Shown: positions 1 to 9,253, counted from the first letter of the stretch. The stretch: 17,521 nt of DNA from an uncultured Sutterella sp. (GCA_905192805.1 CAJJMF010000032.1:1-17521); one strand, 5' to 3'. Made by a program: numbers and translations. The notes: generated by a model not told the origin, from the letters alone.

Positions 1-64
1 CACGACGGACAGCACGAATAAAGCGTCGACGCCTCCCATAACGAGCGCCACGAACGCTCCCCGC

Positions 65-2887
65 ATGGCGAGCCCTCAAAACCCCATCACGGGGACCGCC
101 ACCCCGGCCCCACGGGTTCATGTGGCCCGAGCGACCGCAGGGTCTCCCTTGACGCTTAACGTGGAAGGTTTTCCCGTGGCGATTGCCGCTTGGGACGTGA
201 GTTGGGATAACCCCATGCCCTCCGTGCGTCATGAACGCTGGCAAAGCCGTAAAGAAGCCCAACGGCTGGGCGGGCGTCCCGTTAATATGGCGAGTGTCGC
301 CCACACGTGGCGCACCGCCTTGCAAACGGGTCAGCCGGCAGAGACTTCAGGAACCCCGTCGGACGTCTCCGACCCGACGACGCAACGCGCTGCTACCTTT
401 GGTAGCACTGAGGCGACGCCCACGATGGCAGCCCTCCACGTGACGCTTACCTCCCCAACGGCAACGAATAAAGGAGAGAATCAGGCTGAGGACAGGGCAA
501 ACCACGAGGCGACGCTCGTCGCGAACGACGCGCGGTTTGCTGAGCCCATGGACGAGCCCCTTTTAGACGACACCCCCAACGCCGACGTTGAGGACGGTGG
601 GGCGGTCACGCACGAGGATGAGGCTACTCCTCCCTCTGAGCCCCGCTCCGACCCCAGATTCGGGGCCGCGGGCCGCTCGGGTGCAGGGGAAGGCTACTAC
701 GCGCCTGAGTGTTTTATTGACCTCAATACCCCAACGCCTTGTCGTCTCGTGACCCCGATCGGGGAATTTCTCTTAATGACGGAGCACGACATTGCGTTTG
801 AAAATGAGCAGCGTGAAGAAATGCTCGAACTTTTTGGTGCGAACGCGTGGGGGCTCCCCGAGGCCCTGCGTCACGAAATGGGCTACACGACAATCGACTT
901 ACCCGAACGACTGCCCTGGGACTGTTTTGAACCCGTCTATCGACTCTGGGTCTTAACCCGCGGGATGACGTTAGGCAATGACCCGTTACCCACCGCTTTT
1001 TGTGCGACGGAAGAAGACCTGCGGGAGGCCTGGCGAACGGTTGCCCAAACCATCGCCCAACACGAACGGCGTCAAGCGGTCGACGCCTTAACGGGTATCT
1101 TTCGTGAGGAAGGGTCCGATACGTTGCGCGTCGCGAACCGTTTAGACGATGCTCGCGTGGCCACCCCGACGCTCAGCTTTGCCTCGTGGGTGGAGGCATT
1201 GAGCGAGACCGAACGCGCTGCGCTCACGAACGCTCGTCAACACCCCCATCAGGCACCCCATTGCGCTACAGAGCACCCGAGAACCGCGACCGAGGCGACC
1301 CGTAACGCGTTCAACGACGAGGATGCCCATGATGCCCATGATGACCATGAGGGCGCTCTCCCCGCCCTCTTGCGACCGGTTGCGCCCGCGTCACGAGGCC
1401 ACTCCGCGTCTTACCCCGCGGGAACGAACGATCGTGAACGCGCTCGCCCGGCCTCGGGGCGTGCCTCCGGGGCGTTAACCCCCTCCGCCCACGATACCCA
1501 AGGTCTGTCGTCAGTTGCGCTGCCTGTGATGCTCCCCTTAGGGCACTTGGTGCGGGCGAGTTGGGACGCGTCCAAAGCGTGGGTCAAAAGCAGTCAACCC
1601 GCACTGCGACTCCTCCTTCAGGTGGTCTTCACGGCCACCACACTTTGCCTCTGGCGACTCTGGCGAACGTTCCGCTTTCTCGTCCTCTGGACGTGGGCGA
1701 GTCGCTTTCACCAGATGGTGATGGTGACGCTCCTCGCGATTATGCTCTTAATCGTCTATCGAACGGATGAGATTGTGGACGTAGCGCCCAATGCGAATCT
1801 CATGGGGTTAGACGTACAGACGCTACGCACACTCCCGCCCAACACCGTGTTTACGGTGGATGTGTCGCGTGTGAACGAAGCCTTTTTGTGGGCAAGTGTC
1901 GCGGAATACGCGGGGGTGGATAGTCATCGGTTGCTTCCTGACTTCACCCACACGAATCGTCAAGAAACCCATTACTACCAGGCCTACGCTTATGCGATTG
2001 GGCACCGTAGTCCGCTCCCGGCCCTGCGCCAACCCGATGTCGGGGACTTGATGGTCAAAGCCTTGACGATTGAAAAGAGCCTCATAGAGCGCCCCATCAC
2101 GGTGAGGGTAAAAGGCATCAAAACCACGATCCCCGCGACCCAAAACGGGGTCTTAACGGACGTCGTCGATTTAACGCCCCGGCTTCTCTGGCGCTGTGGG
2201 TTACTCTACGTTTCCCCCGAGGCGATTGAAAAGGCGCTCTATGCCACGACCCACCCTGAGACCGACACCCTCGCCGATTTGGCCGTCGGGAAAGCCCTCT
2301 GGGAAGACGTGTGGGCACACGTGAGCACCAACACCTTGATGCCCACCACCAAGGCAGAGCGCACCGTCTTAACGACGATCTTTGATCGGGTCGAAAACGC
2401 CTGGCGAGACGCCTGGGAGGCAGTCAAAGCCTTTTTGGGCTTTACGCCGAGCGTTATCAATGACCCCACAACGGTAAGCCCCACGACCCACGGGGCGACA
2501 CCCGCAGAGCGCACGCCCCTGTCGTTAACGAGTGACCGTGGTGTAGTGGCACCCACAACGCCCCCGACGTCCGTGGCGTCCCCGACTCCCGCCGACCCCG
2601 TATCGCCCACGGGGAACACAACGCCGACGGGCACACCGGCGATTCTCGCGAGCGAACGCTTGCGTGTGGCCAAAACGGATCGGCCTGACACCGCTCGCGT
2701 CAGTGCCAACGAAGAACGCCTGGACAAAACCGGGGGTGAGCGTACCCACCCCGAGCACTCGGACCCCCGTGAATTCACGGACCTCACGGCACGTGCCTTT
2801 GCCCCCACGCACCTAGAGTGGGTAAAGGGCAGCGATACCGCCCAGCGTCACGGGACGCTACGCAACGATACCACCCGACACCCATAA
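65..2887 (+). CDS. Large membrane-anchored protein of unknown function upstream of traU (5' end uncertain)
   Basis: I do not recognise the family. Visible layout from the ATG at 65: a short N-terminal segment (about 15-90), an acidic disordered stretch (95-205), a folded-looking domain (about 208-390, beginning EGYYAPECFIDL), a second low-complexity linker (390-485) with a DAHDAHDDH repeat, then two hydrophobic segments (about 513-546 and 549-566) separated by a few residues. A further folded domain follows (about 570-792), then a Thr/Pro-rich tail. I see no Walker A, HUH, CxxC or protease motif. The frame has no stop back to base 2 and there is no Shine-Dalgarno before the ATG at 65, so the gene may start outside the window. 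It ends 12 bp before the next gene, in the same direction as the tra genes, so a role at the inner membrane in conjugation is a positional inference only. Confidence 0.8.
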   Translation: MASPQNPITGTATPAPRVHVARATAGSPLTLNVEGFPVAIAAWDVSWDNPMPSVRHERWQSRKEAQRLGGRPVNMASVAHTWRTALQTGQPAETSGTPSDVSDPTTQRAATFGSTEATPTMAALHVTLTSPTATNKGENQAEDRANHEATLVANDARFAEPMDEPLLDDTPNADVEDGGAVTHEDEATPPSEPRSDPRFGAAGRSGAGEGYYAPECFIDLNTPTPCRLVTPIGEFLLMTEHDIAFENEQREEMLELFGANAWGLPEALRHEMGYTTIDLPERLPWDCFEPVYRLWVLTRGMTLGNDPLPTAFCATEEDLREAWRTVAQTIAQHERRQAVDALTGIFREEGSDTLRVANRLDDARVATPTLSFASWVEALSETERAALTNARQHPHQAPHCATEHPRTATEATRNAFNDEDAHDAHDDHEGALPALLRPVAPASRGHSASYPAGTNDRERARPASGRASGALTPSAHDTQGLSSVALPVMLPLGHLVRASWDASKAWVKSSQPALRLLLQVVFTATTLCLWRLWRTFRFLVLWTWASRFHQMVMVTLLAIMLLIVYRTDEIVDVAPNANLMGLDVQTLRTLPPNTVFTVDVSRVNEAFLWASVAEYAGVDSHRLLPDFTHTNRQETHYYQAYAYAIGHRSPLPALRQPDVGDLMVKALTIEKSLIERPITVRVKGIKTTIPATQNGVLTDVVDLTPRLLWRCGLLYVSPEAIEKALYATTHPETDTLADLAVGKALWEDVWAHVSTNTLMPTTKAERTVLTTIFDRVENAWRDAWEAVKAFLGFTPSVINDPTTVSPTTHGATPAERTPLSLTSDRGVVAPTTPPTSVASPTPADPVSPTGNTTPTGTPAILASERLRVAKTDRPDTARVSANEERLDKTGGERTHPEHSDPREFTDLTARAFAPTHLEWVKGSDTAQRHGTLRNDTTRHP
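1322..1348 (+). repeat. 9-bp tandem repeat, 3 copies, in-frame
   Basis: Three consecutive units of gatgcccat (third copy gatgaccat) encode DAHDAHDDH in the linker before the membrane segments of the first gene. The unit is a multiple of three, so copy changes keep the frame. Confidence 0.85.
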
Positions 2888-2899
2888 GGAGAGAAACGT

Positions 2900-5800
2900 A
2901 TGAGTAACACACCGAACGTGCTCACGAAGGAGCACCCCGAGGCAAGCCCCTTGAGTGTCGGGGAAGCCCGTCAAGAAGAAATCCGCACGCTGGGGTTTTA
3001 CGATTCGGACCCGCTCTTAGCGAACGCGAAACGCATTACTGACCTCTTAAACGCTCACCCCGAGTTGGGGCTCGGGCGGTACGATAAAGCGCGACAACGC
3101 CAAGCCGCGGCCAAGGCTCGCGAGGCGATGAAGGACGCGAACCCTTGGGGCACGCCCTCGTCCGTGCCCCACGCGGGGGTGTCGGAAGAGGCCCCACGCA
3201 TTCATCCCGTATTGGCACGCGTCGAGGGGCTCAACCGCGTAACCATCGAGCAACCCGACACCACGACCCCAACGTCGCCCCTCCCCACGGCAGCAAACGA
3301 TGCGCTCCCTCTGGTGAGCCCACGGGTGGCGTTTGACGCGTTAAGTGATGAACAGACCCCATCGATGGCGGACGCGGACGAGGAAGCGGAGACGCTCGAG
3401 GAGGACACGGGGGCCCAAGCGTCGGCGGACGGTGTCGAACCACCCAACGACCCAACCCTTGAGCGCACCGAGGCAACCATCCCCCAAACACCACCGACAG
3501 CGCAACCGACACCGCCCACCCTCAGCCCCGCGGGAACGCAACAGGGAGCGATGGGGGAAGGGAAAGCCGAAGCGGGAACGGATGGGGAGGCGCAGACCTC
3601 CCCCCAACGCCCCCGACTTCCTCGGCTCTCCTTAGGGAGCGCGGGGATTCATCCGCACACGGCGCTTTTTGAACCCCCACAGCAGTTTTACGAAGCGGCC
3701 CGTGGGATGCGCACGTTACCCGTGTCCGCGCGTCGGCAAGTCGACTTAACGCTCGCCCAGCTTGACCAAATCCGCTACCTCTTTCCGATGGTCACAAGCG
3801 AAAACGTTTTAGTCACGATGATGGCGCTCGCCTGGCATGAATTGCGTAATCTCTCGCCCTCGCGCACCGAAACCTATTTAATGGCCTTAAACCAGGCGGG
3901 GTTACACAAGTTTTTTAACCGCCTGACGCTCTGCGCCGAAAAGGTCGCACGGCGGGGGCTCGCCCGCAGTCGCTCGGCTGCGCTCACGGACGAAGCGCGA
4001 GCGACGAGTTTAGAAAATGCGATGTTCCCCTCCCTTTTGCGTACCGTCGCGACCCAATTGCGGGCGACCAGTTGGGACGCGATTCACGATGGGCATTTGA
4101 TTACGCAAAAAATGGCGTATCACTACGGGATTATTCGCTATGCGCGTAGCCTCTCGACGGGCTTTTTTAAGCGGCTCAATCGCGTCTTTCGTCAAGGGGA
4201 CCCCATGGGCTTTAGCGCCTTGGGGCTTTGGGAAGCGCACACTCCGTTGATTATTGCCGAGCGTTTAACACCGAGCGTCCTTAAGCTTGTGGTGGAAGCG
4301 TGGATTCAAGACCCCCATGTGGGACTTGTGCTCTTTCAGGAACCCGCCGGGCGCGACATTCTCCCGATGCAATTTGGGATCCCCACGCTCGTGGATCGAG
4401 AGGGTCGGTTTGCCTCGCTCTTAGCGTTAGATACGACGAAACTCCCGGCGCTACTCGAGCATCGCTTAGGGGGCATCACCTTAACGCATGCCACCGGGTT
4501 TATTCATCTTCCCTTAGGGGAACGCTTACCTCCGGTGCTCCCCTGGGTACGCACCTTAGCCGAGATTGCCTATAACCAATCGATGTTGGCGAAAATCGCC
4601 TCAGGGAAAGCCTCCGGGATGAGTGAATTTGAACGTCTCCGGTGGGTCAATACCTTTGAGCGCCTCATCGAGGCGCCCGTGCAAGACCATGGACGTCGCC
4701 CCGAAGTACGACACGAACATCCCTTGGCGGGCGAAATTTTGCGTGAGTACCAAGCGCAGCGCCAAACAACGCTCGAGGCGCTACGCACCTGGGCCCACGA
4801 AGGGCGCGCGTTAAATGCACAGGAAAGTGCGTACTTAGACGAGTTAGACGACTATCGGGAGCGCTGTCAAGCGGCGATCAAAGCGGGACGCCCCCTCCCA
4901 CGGCGACCCAAAACGTTAGCCGAGCGCCTCTTTGATCGGGACGTGGCCCGACTGGCTCGCGATGAGCGTGCCAACGCCACCCCCATCAAAGTCACGACCC
5001 GTAAAGCCAATGGGGAAGCAACGGAACGGCTTATTCATCGAGGCAATCGTCAAACGAGCGCAGTGCGTGCTGGCAAGGAAGGAAGCGCTGAGATGACCGA
5101 CGAGACGAGCGCCGAGGTGGACGTCGATAGGAATGTCGATGCGAACGTCATGAGGGCGACCCCAGCAGGGCACGCAACGAGCCGTGATACGCAAGGCAGC
5201 ACCGTGACGGGGCAGGAGACAACCACAGCGTTGCCCCAGGAAAACGCTCCTCTTAAGGAACCGCTTAAGGAACCGTCTGGGACCTTAGGGACCTTAGGGA
5301 CCGTAACCACCGCGGTATCCCCCGCCCAACACGCTCACTGGTTAGACATTCGGCTCGAAGCCGCCAAACGGCAACGCCAGGCGCAAGAAGATGCGGATCT
5401 AGCGAAACTTCTGGCCGGCATTCCGATTGTGAATGAGTCGGACCCCTATGCCGATTTACGGCACTACAAAGAGGGACTCTTACGAAGAGCGCAGGCTCGC
5501 GGGTTGACGGTGAGCCCCGAAGCGCTTGCCGTTCTCTGGGCACCGATTCCGGTGGAACGTTTAGAGGCCCTGCGTGCCAAAGCTCATGCGTTAGCCCATG
5601 ATTTAGCCGATGCTGCCCCGATCGATGGGGAGGCGACCCCTACGCTAGCGGGCATGGAGTTAACCGCTAATGACCTCTCGCCCACCTCGGTAACGCAGGG
5701 CGACCGCACCCCCAGTGCATCGACTCCCGTCACGGCCTTAGGGGAGAAGAGTTCAATTACCCCTTTGCATCCCCTCTTTCAACCAGGGCGTCACCCTCGG

Positions 5801-6418
5801 GACGATATCGCCTTTGGGGAAACGGTACCCGTGAGTGCAGCCCGTCGACAAAAAGGGAAAGCGGGTAAGACAAAGCGCCAGGCGACCGACGCTCTTCCCG
5901 TGACGCCAAAGACCAATGAGGACACGTCAGCGCCCACCGTGCTCCAAACCCACTTTGCAGTCTATGACGATGAGGTGGAGGAAGAAGCCACGACACAGGT
6001 GACGACCGCCGAACCCGCGAGCACCCCTGCCCCCACGGGGTCGACAGTGAGCGCGGCAGATAAGCGCGAACCGGAGAACCTCACCCCTCTCACGAGTGAG
6101 GGGGTGCCCTTTGCGAGCGAGGCGTTAGCCAGGGAGGCGTCGCTTGCCGACGACGCTCCGGCTCCTGCGAAGGGGACCCCAACGAAACCCACCCAACGCC
6201 CGGAAACAACCGTGACGACGGGGACGACAGGGATGAGCAGAGCGACCGGGAGGAGGAGCGCGAGCCATAAAACGAGCGATAAAGCGAGCGATAAAGCGAG
6301 GAATCACGCCAGCGAAAAAACCAGCGAAAAAGCCACCGTCTCGACACGGTCCGAGGTCACCCCAACCGACACGGATGAGAACCCCTACGGGGACTTAGCG
6401 GACTTTTTGGAGGACTAG
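2900..6418 (+). CDS. Large soluble protein of unknown function with disordered arms, upstream of traU
   Basis: Family not recognised. The start is set by AAGGAGAG just upstream of the ATG. Residues 1-110 include a short helical segment (20-80); 111-245 are acidic and Thr/Pro-rich. The main folded core (about 250-595) is helix-rich, with motifs such as MALAWHELRNLSPSRTETYL and MQFGIPTLVDREGRFASLLAL. Charged helices follow (600-715), then a linker, a second small helical domain (about 808-905), and a long disordered Lys/Thr-rich tail. No signal peptide, membrane span, Walker A, HD or HUH motif is visible, so I infer a cytoplasmic protein. It ends one base before traU, whose ribosome site lies inside its last codons, which implies co-expression with the secretion genes. 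A DNA-processing or structural role is conceivable but not shown. Confidence 0.85.
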   Translation: MSNTPNVLTKEHPEASPLSVGEARQEEIRTLGFYDSDPLLANAKRITDLLNAHPELGLGRYDKARQRQAAAKAREAMKDANPWGTPSSVPHAGVSEEAPRIHPVLARVEGLNRVTIEQPDTTTPTSPLPTAANDALPLVSPRVAFDALSDEQTPSMADADEEAETLEEDTGAQASADGVEPPNDPTLERTEATIPQTPPTAQPTPPTLSPAGTQQGAMGEGKAEAGTDGEAQTSPQRPRLPRLSLGSAGIHPHTALFEPPQQFYEAARGMRTLPVSARRQVDLTLAQLDQIRYLFPMVTSENVLVTMMALAWHELRNLSPSRTETYLMALNQAGLHKFFNRLTLCAEKVARRGLARSRSAALTDEARATSLENAMFPSLLRTVATQLRATSWDAIHDGHLITQKMAYHYGIIRYARSLSTGFFKRLNRVFRQGDPMGFSALGLWEAHTPLIIAERLTPSVLKLVVEAWIQDPHVGLVLFQEPAGRDILPMQFGIPTLVDREGRFASLLALDTTKLPALLEHRLGGITLTHATGFIHLPLGERLPPVLPWVRTLAEIAYNQSMLAKIASGKASGMSEFERLRWVNTFERLIEAPVQDHGRRPEVRHEHPLAGEILREYQAQRQTTLEALRTWAHEGRALNAQESAYLDELDDYRERCQAAIKAGRPLPRRPKTLAERLFDRDVARLARDERANATPIKVTTRKANGEATERLIHRGNRQTSAVRAGKEGSAEMTDETSAEVDVDRNVDANVMRATPAGHATSRDTQGSTVTGQETTTALPQENAPLKEPLKEPSGTLGTLGTVTTAVSPAQHAHWLDIRLEAAKRQRQAQEDADLAKLLAGIPIVNESDPYADLRHYKEGLLRRAQARGLTVSPEALAVLWAPIPVERLEALRAKAHALAHDLADAAPIDGEATPTLAGMELTANDLSPTSVTQGDRTPSASTPVTALGEKSSITPLHPLFQPGRHPRDDIAFGETVPVSAARRQKGKAGKTKRQATDALPVTPKTNEDTSAPTVLQTHFAVYDDEVEEEATTQVTTAEPASTPAPTGSTVSAADKREPENLTPLTSEGVPFASEALAREASLADDAPAPAKGTPTKPTQRPETTVTTGTTGMSRATGRRSASHKTSDKASDKARNHASEKTSEKATVSTRSEVTPTDTDENPYGDLADFLED
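5252..5297 (+). repeat. Adjacent 12-bp (x2) and 9-bp (x2) tandem repeats, in-frame
   Basis: Two exact copies of cttaaggaaccg (5252-5275) encode LKEPLKEP. A few bases on, two copies of ggaccttag (5280-5297) encode GTLGTLG. Both lie in a disordered linker of the 1172-aa protein. Confidence 0.85.
6274..6334 (+). repeat. Two 12-bp tandem repeats in the C-terminal tail coding region
   Basis: Two exact copies of gagcgataaagc (6274-6297) and, slightly downstream, two near-identical units agcgaaaaaacc/agcgaaaaagcc (6311-6334). They encode the Lys/Ser-rich run SDKASDK and SEKTSEK near the end of the 1172-aa protein. Confidence 0.85.
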
Positions 6419-6419
6419 C

Positions 6420-7550
6420 ATGACGGGGGATTCTCGCTTTCAACGCCTGCGGTGTCGCGTCACCCACTGGGTGGGACTGGTACTCACCTTAGGATTACTC
6501 GTGAGCCCAATGACCGACCCGCTCGCGGCCACGGTCTGCCGTGGGCACTTTATTAACCCCGTGACGGACGTGTGTTGGTCGTGTTTATTTCCGGTCAAAA
6601 TCGCCACGACGCTCACGATTCCCTCCCCGGCGGGGACACTTCCCGACATTGACACCAACGCCGCGCCCGTGTGTTCCTGTGGGACGGGATTAAACCGCCG
6701 TGTCGGACTCAACATGAGTTATTGGGAACCGATGCGCACCGCGGAGATCGTCCAAGAACCGGGTTGCTCCCCCACCTTAGGGGGCATTTCGCTCGGTAAC
6801 CCCCTCTCCCGTGGGGCGGGTGGCACAGCGGTCGCCAAAGCCCGCATTGAGGGTGTCAAAGGGGGACGACATCACCGTGGGATGAAACCCACCCAACGGG
6901 ATTTGAGTTTTTCCCATGTGCACTGGTTTATGACCCCGTGGCTCTTTATTACGGAGAGTCTTCTCGATAGCTCCTGCTTAGATGCAGCACCCTTTGACTT
7001 AGCCTACCTCTCGGAATTGGACCCATTGTGGAACGATTCGATTGCGAGCTTTGTCTTGGCCCCCGAAGCCTCGCTCTTTGCGAACCCCATTGCGCAAACG
7101 GCCTGCATTACGGACTGTGCGGCAGCGAGCCTCGGACTTCCCATTAATACGCTCTTTTGGTGCGCGGGGTGCCAAGGGGGACTTTATCCCTTAACGGGCT
7201 TTACGAGTAGTCTGGCGAACCCCGTCGCCCGCTGGCACCTCTTAACGGAACGCTTTGCGACAAAACTCGCCCGTGAGGGGCTCCTGTGGACCCAATTAGG
7301 CAGTGCCGGGCAATGTGGCCCGGCGTTTCAGCCGATTTTACGCAAAGACAGCTGGCGCTTTCAGGTGATTTACCCCCAAGGGATGGAACCCAATCGCCCC
7401 TGCTGTCGCCCCTGGGGGCGCACGGTGCAACGTGACTTACGCGTGTTACCCCCGGCGGGGAGTGACGGGGCGATTCTCCTCTGGGGACGAAAAGACTGTT
7501 GTGAAAGCGTTCGTCCCACGTCGCTCTTACGGAACCCGACGGGATCCTAA
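6420..7550 (+). CDS. traU: TraU, periplasmic F-type conjugation protein
   Basis: TraU is a periplasmic protein needed for DNA transfer and efficient pilus function in F-type systems. Recognition rests on the N-terminal block after the signal peptide (mature start near residue 38): CRGHFINPVTDVCWSCLFP, then the PDIDTN, VCSCG, GLNMSYWEPMR and EPGCSPTLGG motifs in the order seen in F TraU. Paired cysteines recur (WSC, CSC, TACITDC, FWCAGC, RPCC, KDCC), as expected for a disulfide-rich periplasmic protein. At 376 aa it is close to the F length (330), so it is the one protein here with little linker expansion. GGAGGA at 6409-6414 supports the start; the gene begins one base after the preceding stop. 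Unlike F, it comes before traW. Confidence 0.95.
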   Translation: MTGDSRFQRLRCRVTHWVGLVLTLGLLVSPMTDPLAATVCRGHFINPVTDVCWSCLFPVKIATTLTIPSPAGTLPDIDTNAAPVCSCGTGLNRRVGLNMSYWEPMRTAEIVQEPGCSPTLGGISLGNPLSRGAGGTAVAKARIEGVKGGRHHRGMKPTQRDLSFSHVHWFMTPWLFITESLLDSSCLDAAPFDLAYLSELDPLWNDSIASFVLAPEASLFANPIAQTACITDCAAASLGLPINTLFWCAGCQGGLYPLTGFTSSLANPVARWHLLTERFATKLAREGLLWTQLGSAGQCGPAFQPILRKDSWRFQVIYPQGMEPNRPCCRPWGRTVQRDLRVLPPAGSDGAILLWGRKDCCESVRPTSLLRNPTGS

Positions 7551-7606
7551 CGAGGACAAGCAAACACGTCAACGAACGACCCCAACGACTCTGAACGAAG
7601 GCAACC

Positions 7607-9253
7607 ATGATGAACGATCCCAACCCTAACGACCAGATGAATACACGGGTGAATACGCGGGTAGATGACCCACTTAAGCCTCCGCGGAATGATTCACTCA
7701 ATGAGGCGCTAATTGAGGCGCAGACTGAGGCGCAGAATCGCGGGATGACTGAGTGTCACAACGCTCACCCCTCTCCGGTTTCCGAGGACGGTGATGGCCA
7801 GGCTTCTACTCCCGCCAAGACCCCGAGTCAGGACGCGGTGACGCTCAAGATGGCAAAAACGGTGTCTTTTACCCACACCTCAGGGCGCACGTTTAACGGG
7901 ATGACCAAAGGGACGGCTGAAGTACGCTCAGAACTAGGGTCCAAACTACCGTCCGACATAGGGTCCGAACTACGTTCCGACATGCATTCAGTAGAAAGGG
8001 GGTGGGCCACGGTGGTGGATATTCTCGCTGCCGTCTTAGCCGCGGGACTCGTCTTAGCAGTGGGACTCCCTTGGGGCGAAACGTTGCCGCCGGTACCTGC
8101 TCGCGTGGCGAACATGCTGAGAACCCCCGAGGTCGTTCTGACCGATCAAAGCGAACAAGGAAAGCAAACGGCACCAGATGTACGATTAACGCCGATGGCA
8201 CGGATCCATGCGCTCACGACGCCAGGGCTCGCGGTGTCAGCCGTTGAAGCCACTGCTTTAGCCGTTGCGACGACGCCCGTGGCAGAACTAGGAGCTAAGG
8301 CTGAGACGGGAGTCCAAGCCACGGGGAAAGCAGACAAAGCAGACGACGCTAACGACGCGGCGGAGGCGTTGGAGGCGTTTTCCCCGTTCGCGTCGCTCCC
8401 CTCAACCATCACCCTCTCGACCCAACGTACCCCCACACACCCCACTGTGCGGGTGATCGGGCGACTCGTCTTAACCCAAGGCATCCCCTTAACGACCCAC
8501 GATCCCGATTGGGTGAGTACCTTGGAGACGGAGGCGAAGGACGCAGTGCGCTCGGGTCAATGGGCTCAGGCGCTTGAGAATGCCGAAGCCACGTTCCGCC
8601 GTCAATGGGACGCACCGCCCGGTGTCATGATGGGGATGCTCACGGTTAGTCGTCGGGAAACCTACCCGACGCCCTATGCAGAGTGGTGTCAACACCAAGG
8701 AGGCGCAGAGGTACTCTCTATGCGCTCGCTTCCCGTTCAGATGGCGCTTTCGACCTTTTCTCGCACCTACCTCTTTATCGATACGGATAACCCCGTGCAG
8801 GCGTCGTTTTTCGAACGGTTCCTGACAGGAGCGGAGCCTTTACGGAAGGCACTGACCGACCGTGTCGGACGTCACCCCACGGCTACGAAGGACGCTGGGG
8901 TAGAGAGCGTGCTCGATCTCACTCACCTACGCATCGTGTTCGTCAAAGGGAATTTAGCCCACTGGCGGGACCGCTTAGCGAGCCTTATGCCAAGCGAGGG
9001 TGTGCTTCCCCTCCCCCTTTACTTTGATCAAGGGGGAAGCCTCGCCGCACGGTTACACGTGACAGCCTTACCCACCTTTGTGCACCTCACGGCGGAGGTG
9101 ATGGATCTCTGGACGCCGGCGTTAACGGCGGATGGCCATTCGCTCGATCCCTTGCCGGAGGGCTGGGGAGGGTGGCCAATGGGCGCATCCACCGAATCCA
9201 CCCCATTAAAAACCACGAACGCTCTACCCACCCGGGAGGCCCACCATGAGTAA
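7607..9253 (+). CDS. traW: TraW, conjugative pilus assembly protein, with N-terminal anchor extension
   Basis: TraW acts in the periplasm with TrbC and TraU in pilus assembly. The C-terminal part matches F TraW: a first block (about 280-360, PLTTHDPDWVSTLE...), RTYLFIDTDNPVQASF (386-401, cf. TLYFINGDDPAQ in F), RIVFVKGN (442-449), then LYFDQGGSLAARLHVTALPT (471-490, cf. VYFDQNGVLCQRFGIDQVPA). It is 548 aa against about 210 in F. The extra length is a charged, repeat-bearing N-terminus (1-130), one hydrophobic segment (about 134-154) and an Ala/Thr-rich linker (160-260), so a membrane-anchored form is inferred instead of the cleaved secreted one. The start is moderately supported (GAAGG before ATGATG); internal ATGs have no better ribosome site. 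The stop overlaps the next start in ATGAGTAA. Confidence 0.9.
   Translation: MMNDPNPNDQMNTRVNTRVDDPLKPPRNDSLNEALIEAQTEAQNRGMTECHNAHPSPVSEDGDGQASTPAKTPSQDAVTLKMAKTVSFTHTSGRTFNGMTKGTAEVRSELGSKLPSDIGSELRSDMHSVERGWATVVDILAAVLAAGLVLAVGLPWGETLPPVPARVANMLRTPEVVLTDQSEQGKQTAPDVRLTPMARIHALTTPGLAVSAVEATALAVATTPVAELGAKAETGVQATGKADKADDANDAAEALEAFSPFASLPSTITLSTQRTPTHPTVRVIGRLVLTQGIPLTTHDPDWVSTLETEAKDAVRSGQWAQALENAEATFRRQWDAPPGVMMGMLTVSRRETYPTPYAEWCQHQGGAEVLSMRSLPVQMALSTFSRTYLFIDTDNPVQASFFERFLTGAEPLRKALTDRVGRHPTATKDAGVESVLDLTHLRIVFVKGNLAHWRDRLASLMPSEGVLPLPLYFDQGGSLAARLHVTALPTFVHLTAEVMDLWTPALTADGHSLDPLPEGWGGWPMGASTESTPLKTTNALPTREAHHE
7639..7737 (+). repeat. 12-bp tandem repeats in the traW 5' region
   Basis: Two units of gaatacacgggt (7639-7662, encoding NTRVNTRV) and three diverged units starting tgaggcgc (7702-7737, encoding EALIEAQTEAQN). 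Both lie in the extra N-terminal extension of TraW. Confidence 0.8.
7928..7975 (+). repeat. Imperfect 24-bp duplication in traW
   Basis: Two adjacent 24-bp units sharing the core agggtccnaactac, followed by the beginning of a third. They encode SELGSKLP-SDIGSELR-SDM just before the hydrophobic anchor segment of TraW. Confidence 0.75.

Noticed and set aside
2239..2808. 189-codon minus-strand open frame
   Set aside because: It lies opposite the Thr/Pro-rich tail of the first gene; its Val/Gly/Ser-rich composition is what reversed ACN/CCN codons produce.
65..6418. First two genes as relaxase (TraI) or ATPase (TraC/TraD)
   Set aside because: I found no HUH histidine cluster, HD motif or Walker A/B in either product.
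7551..7606. Promoter or terminator in the traU-traW gap
   Set aside because: No inverted repeat with a T run and no convincing -35/-10 pair was seen in these 56 bases.
7201..7701. 166-codon minus-strand open frame across the traU end
   Set aside because: It is the complement of conserved TraU sequence with no ribosome site or recognisable product; long antisense frames are common here because of the GC-rich codon use.
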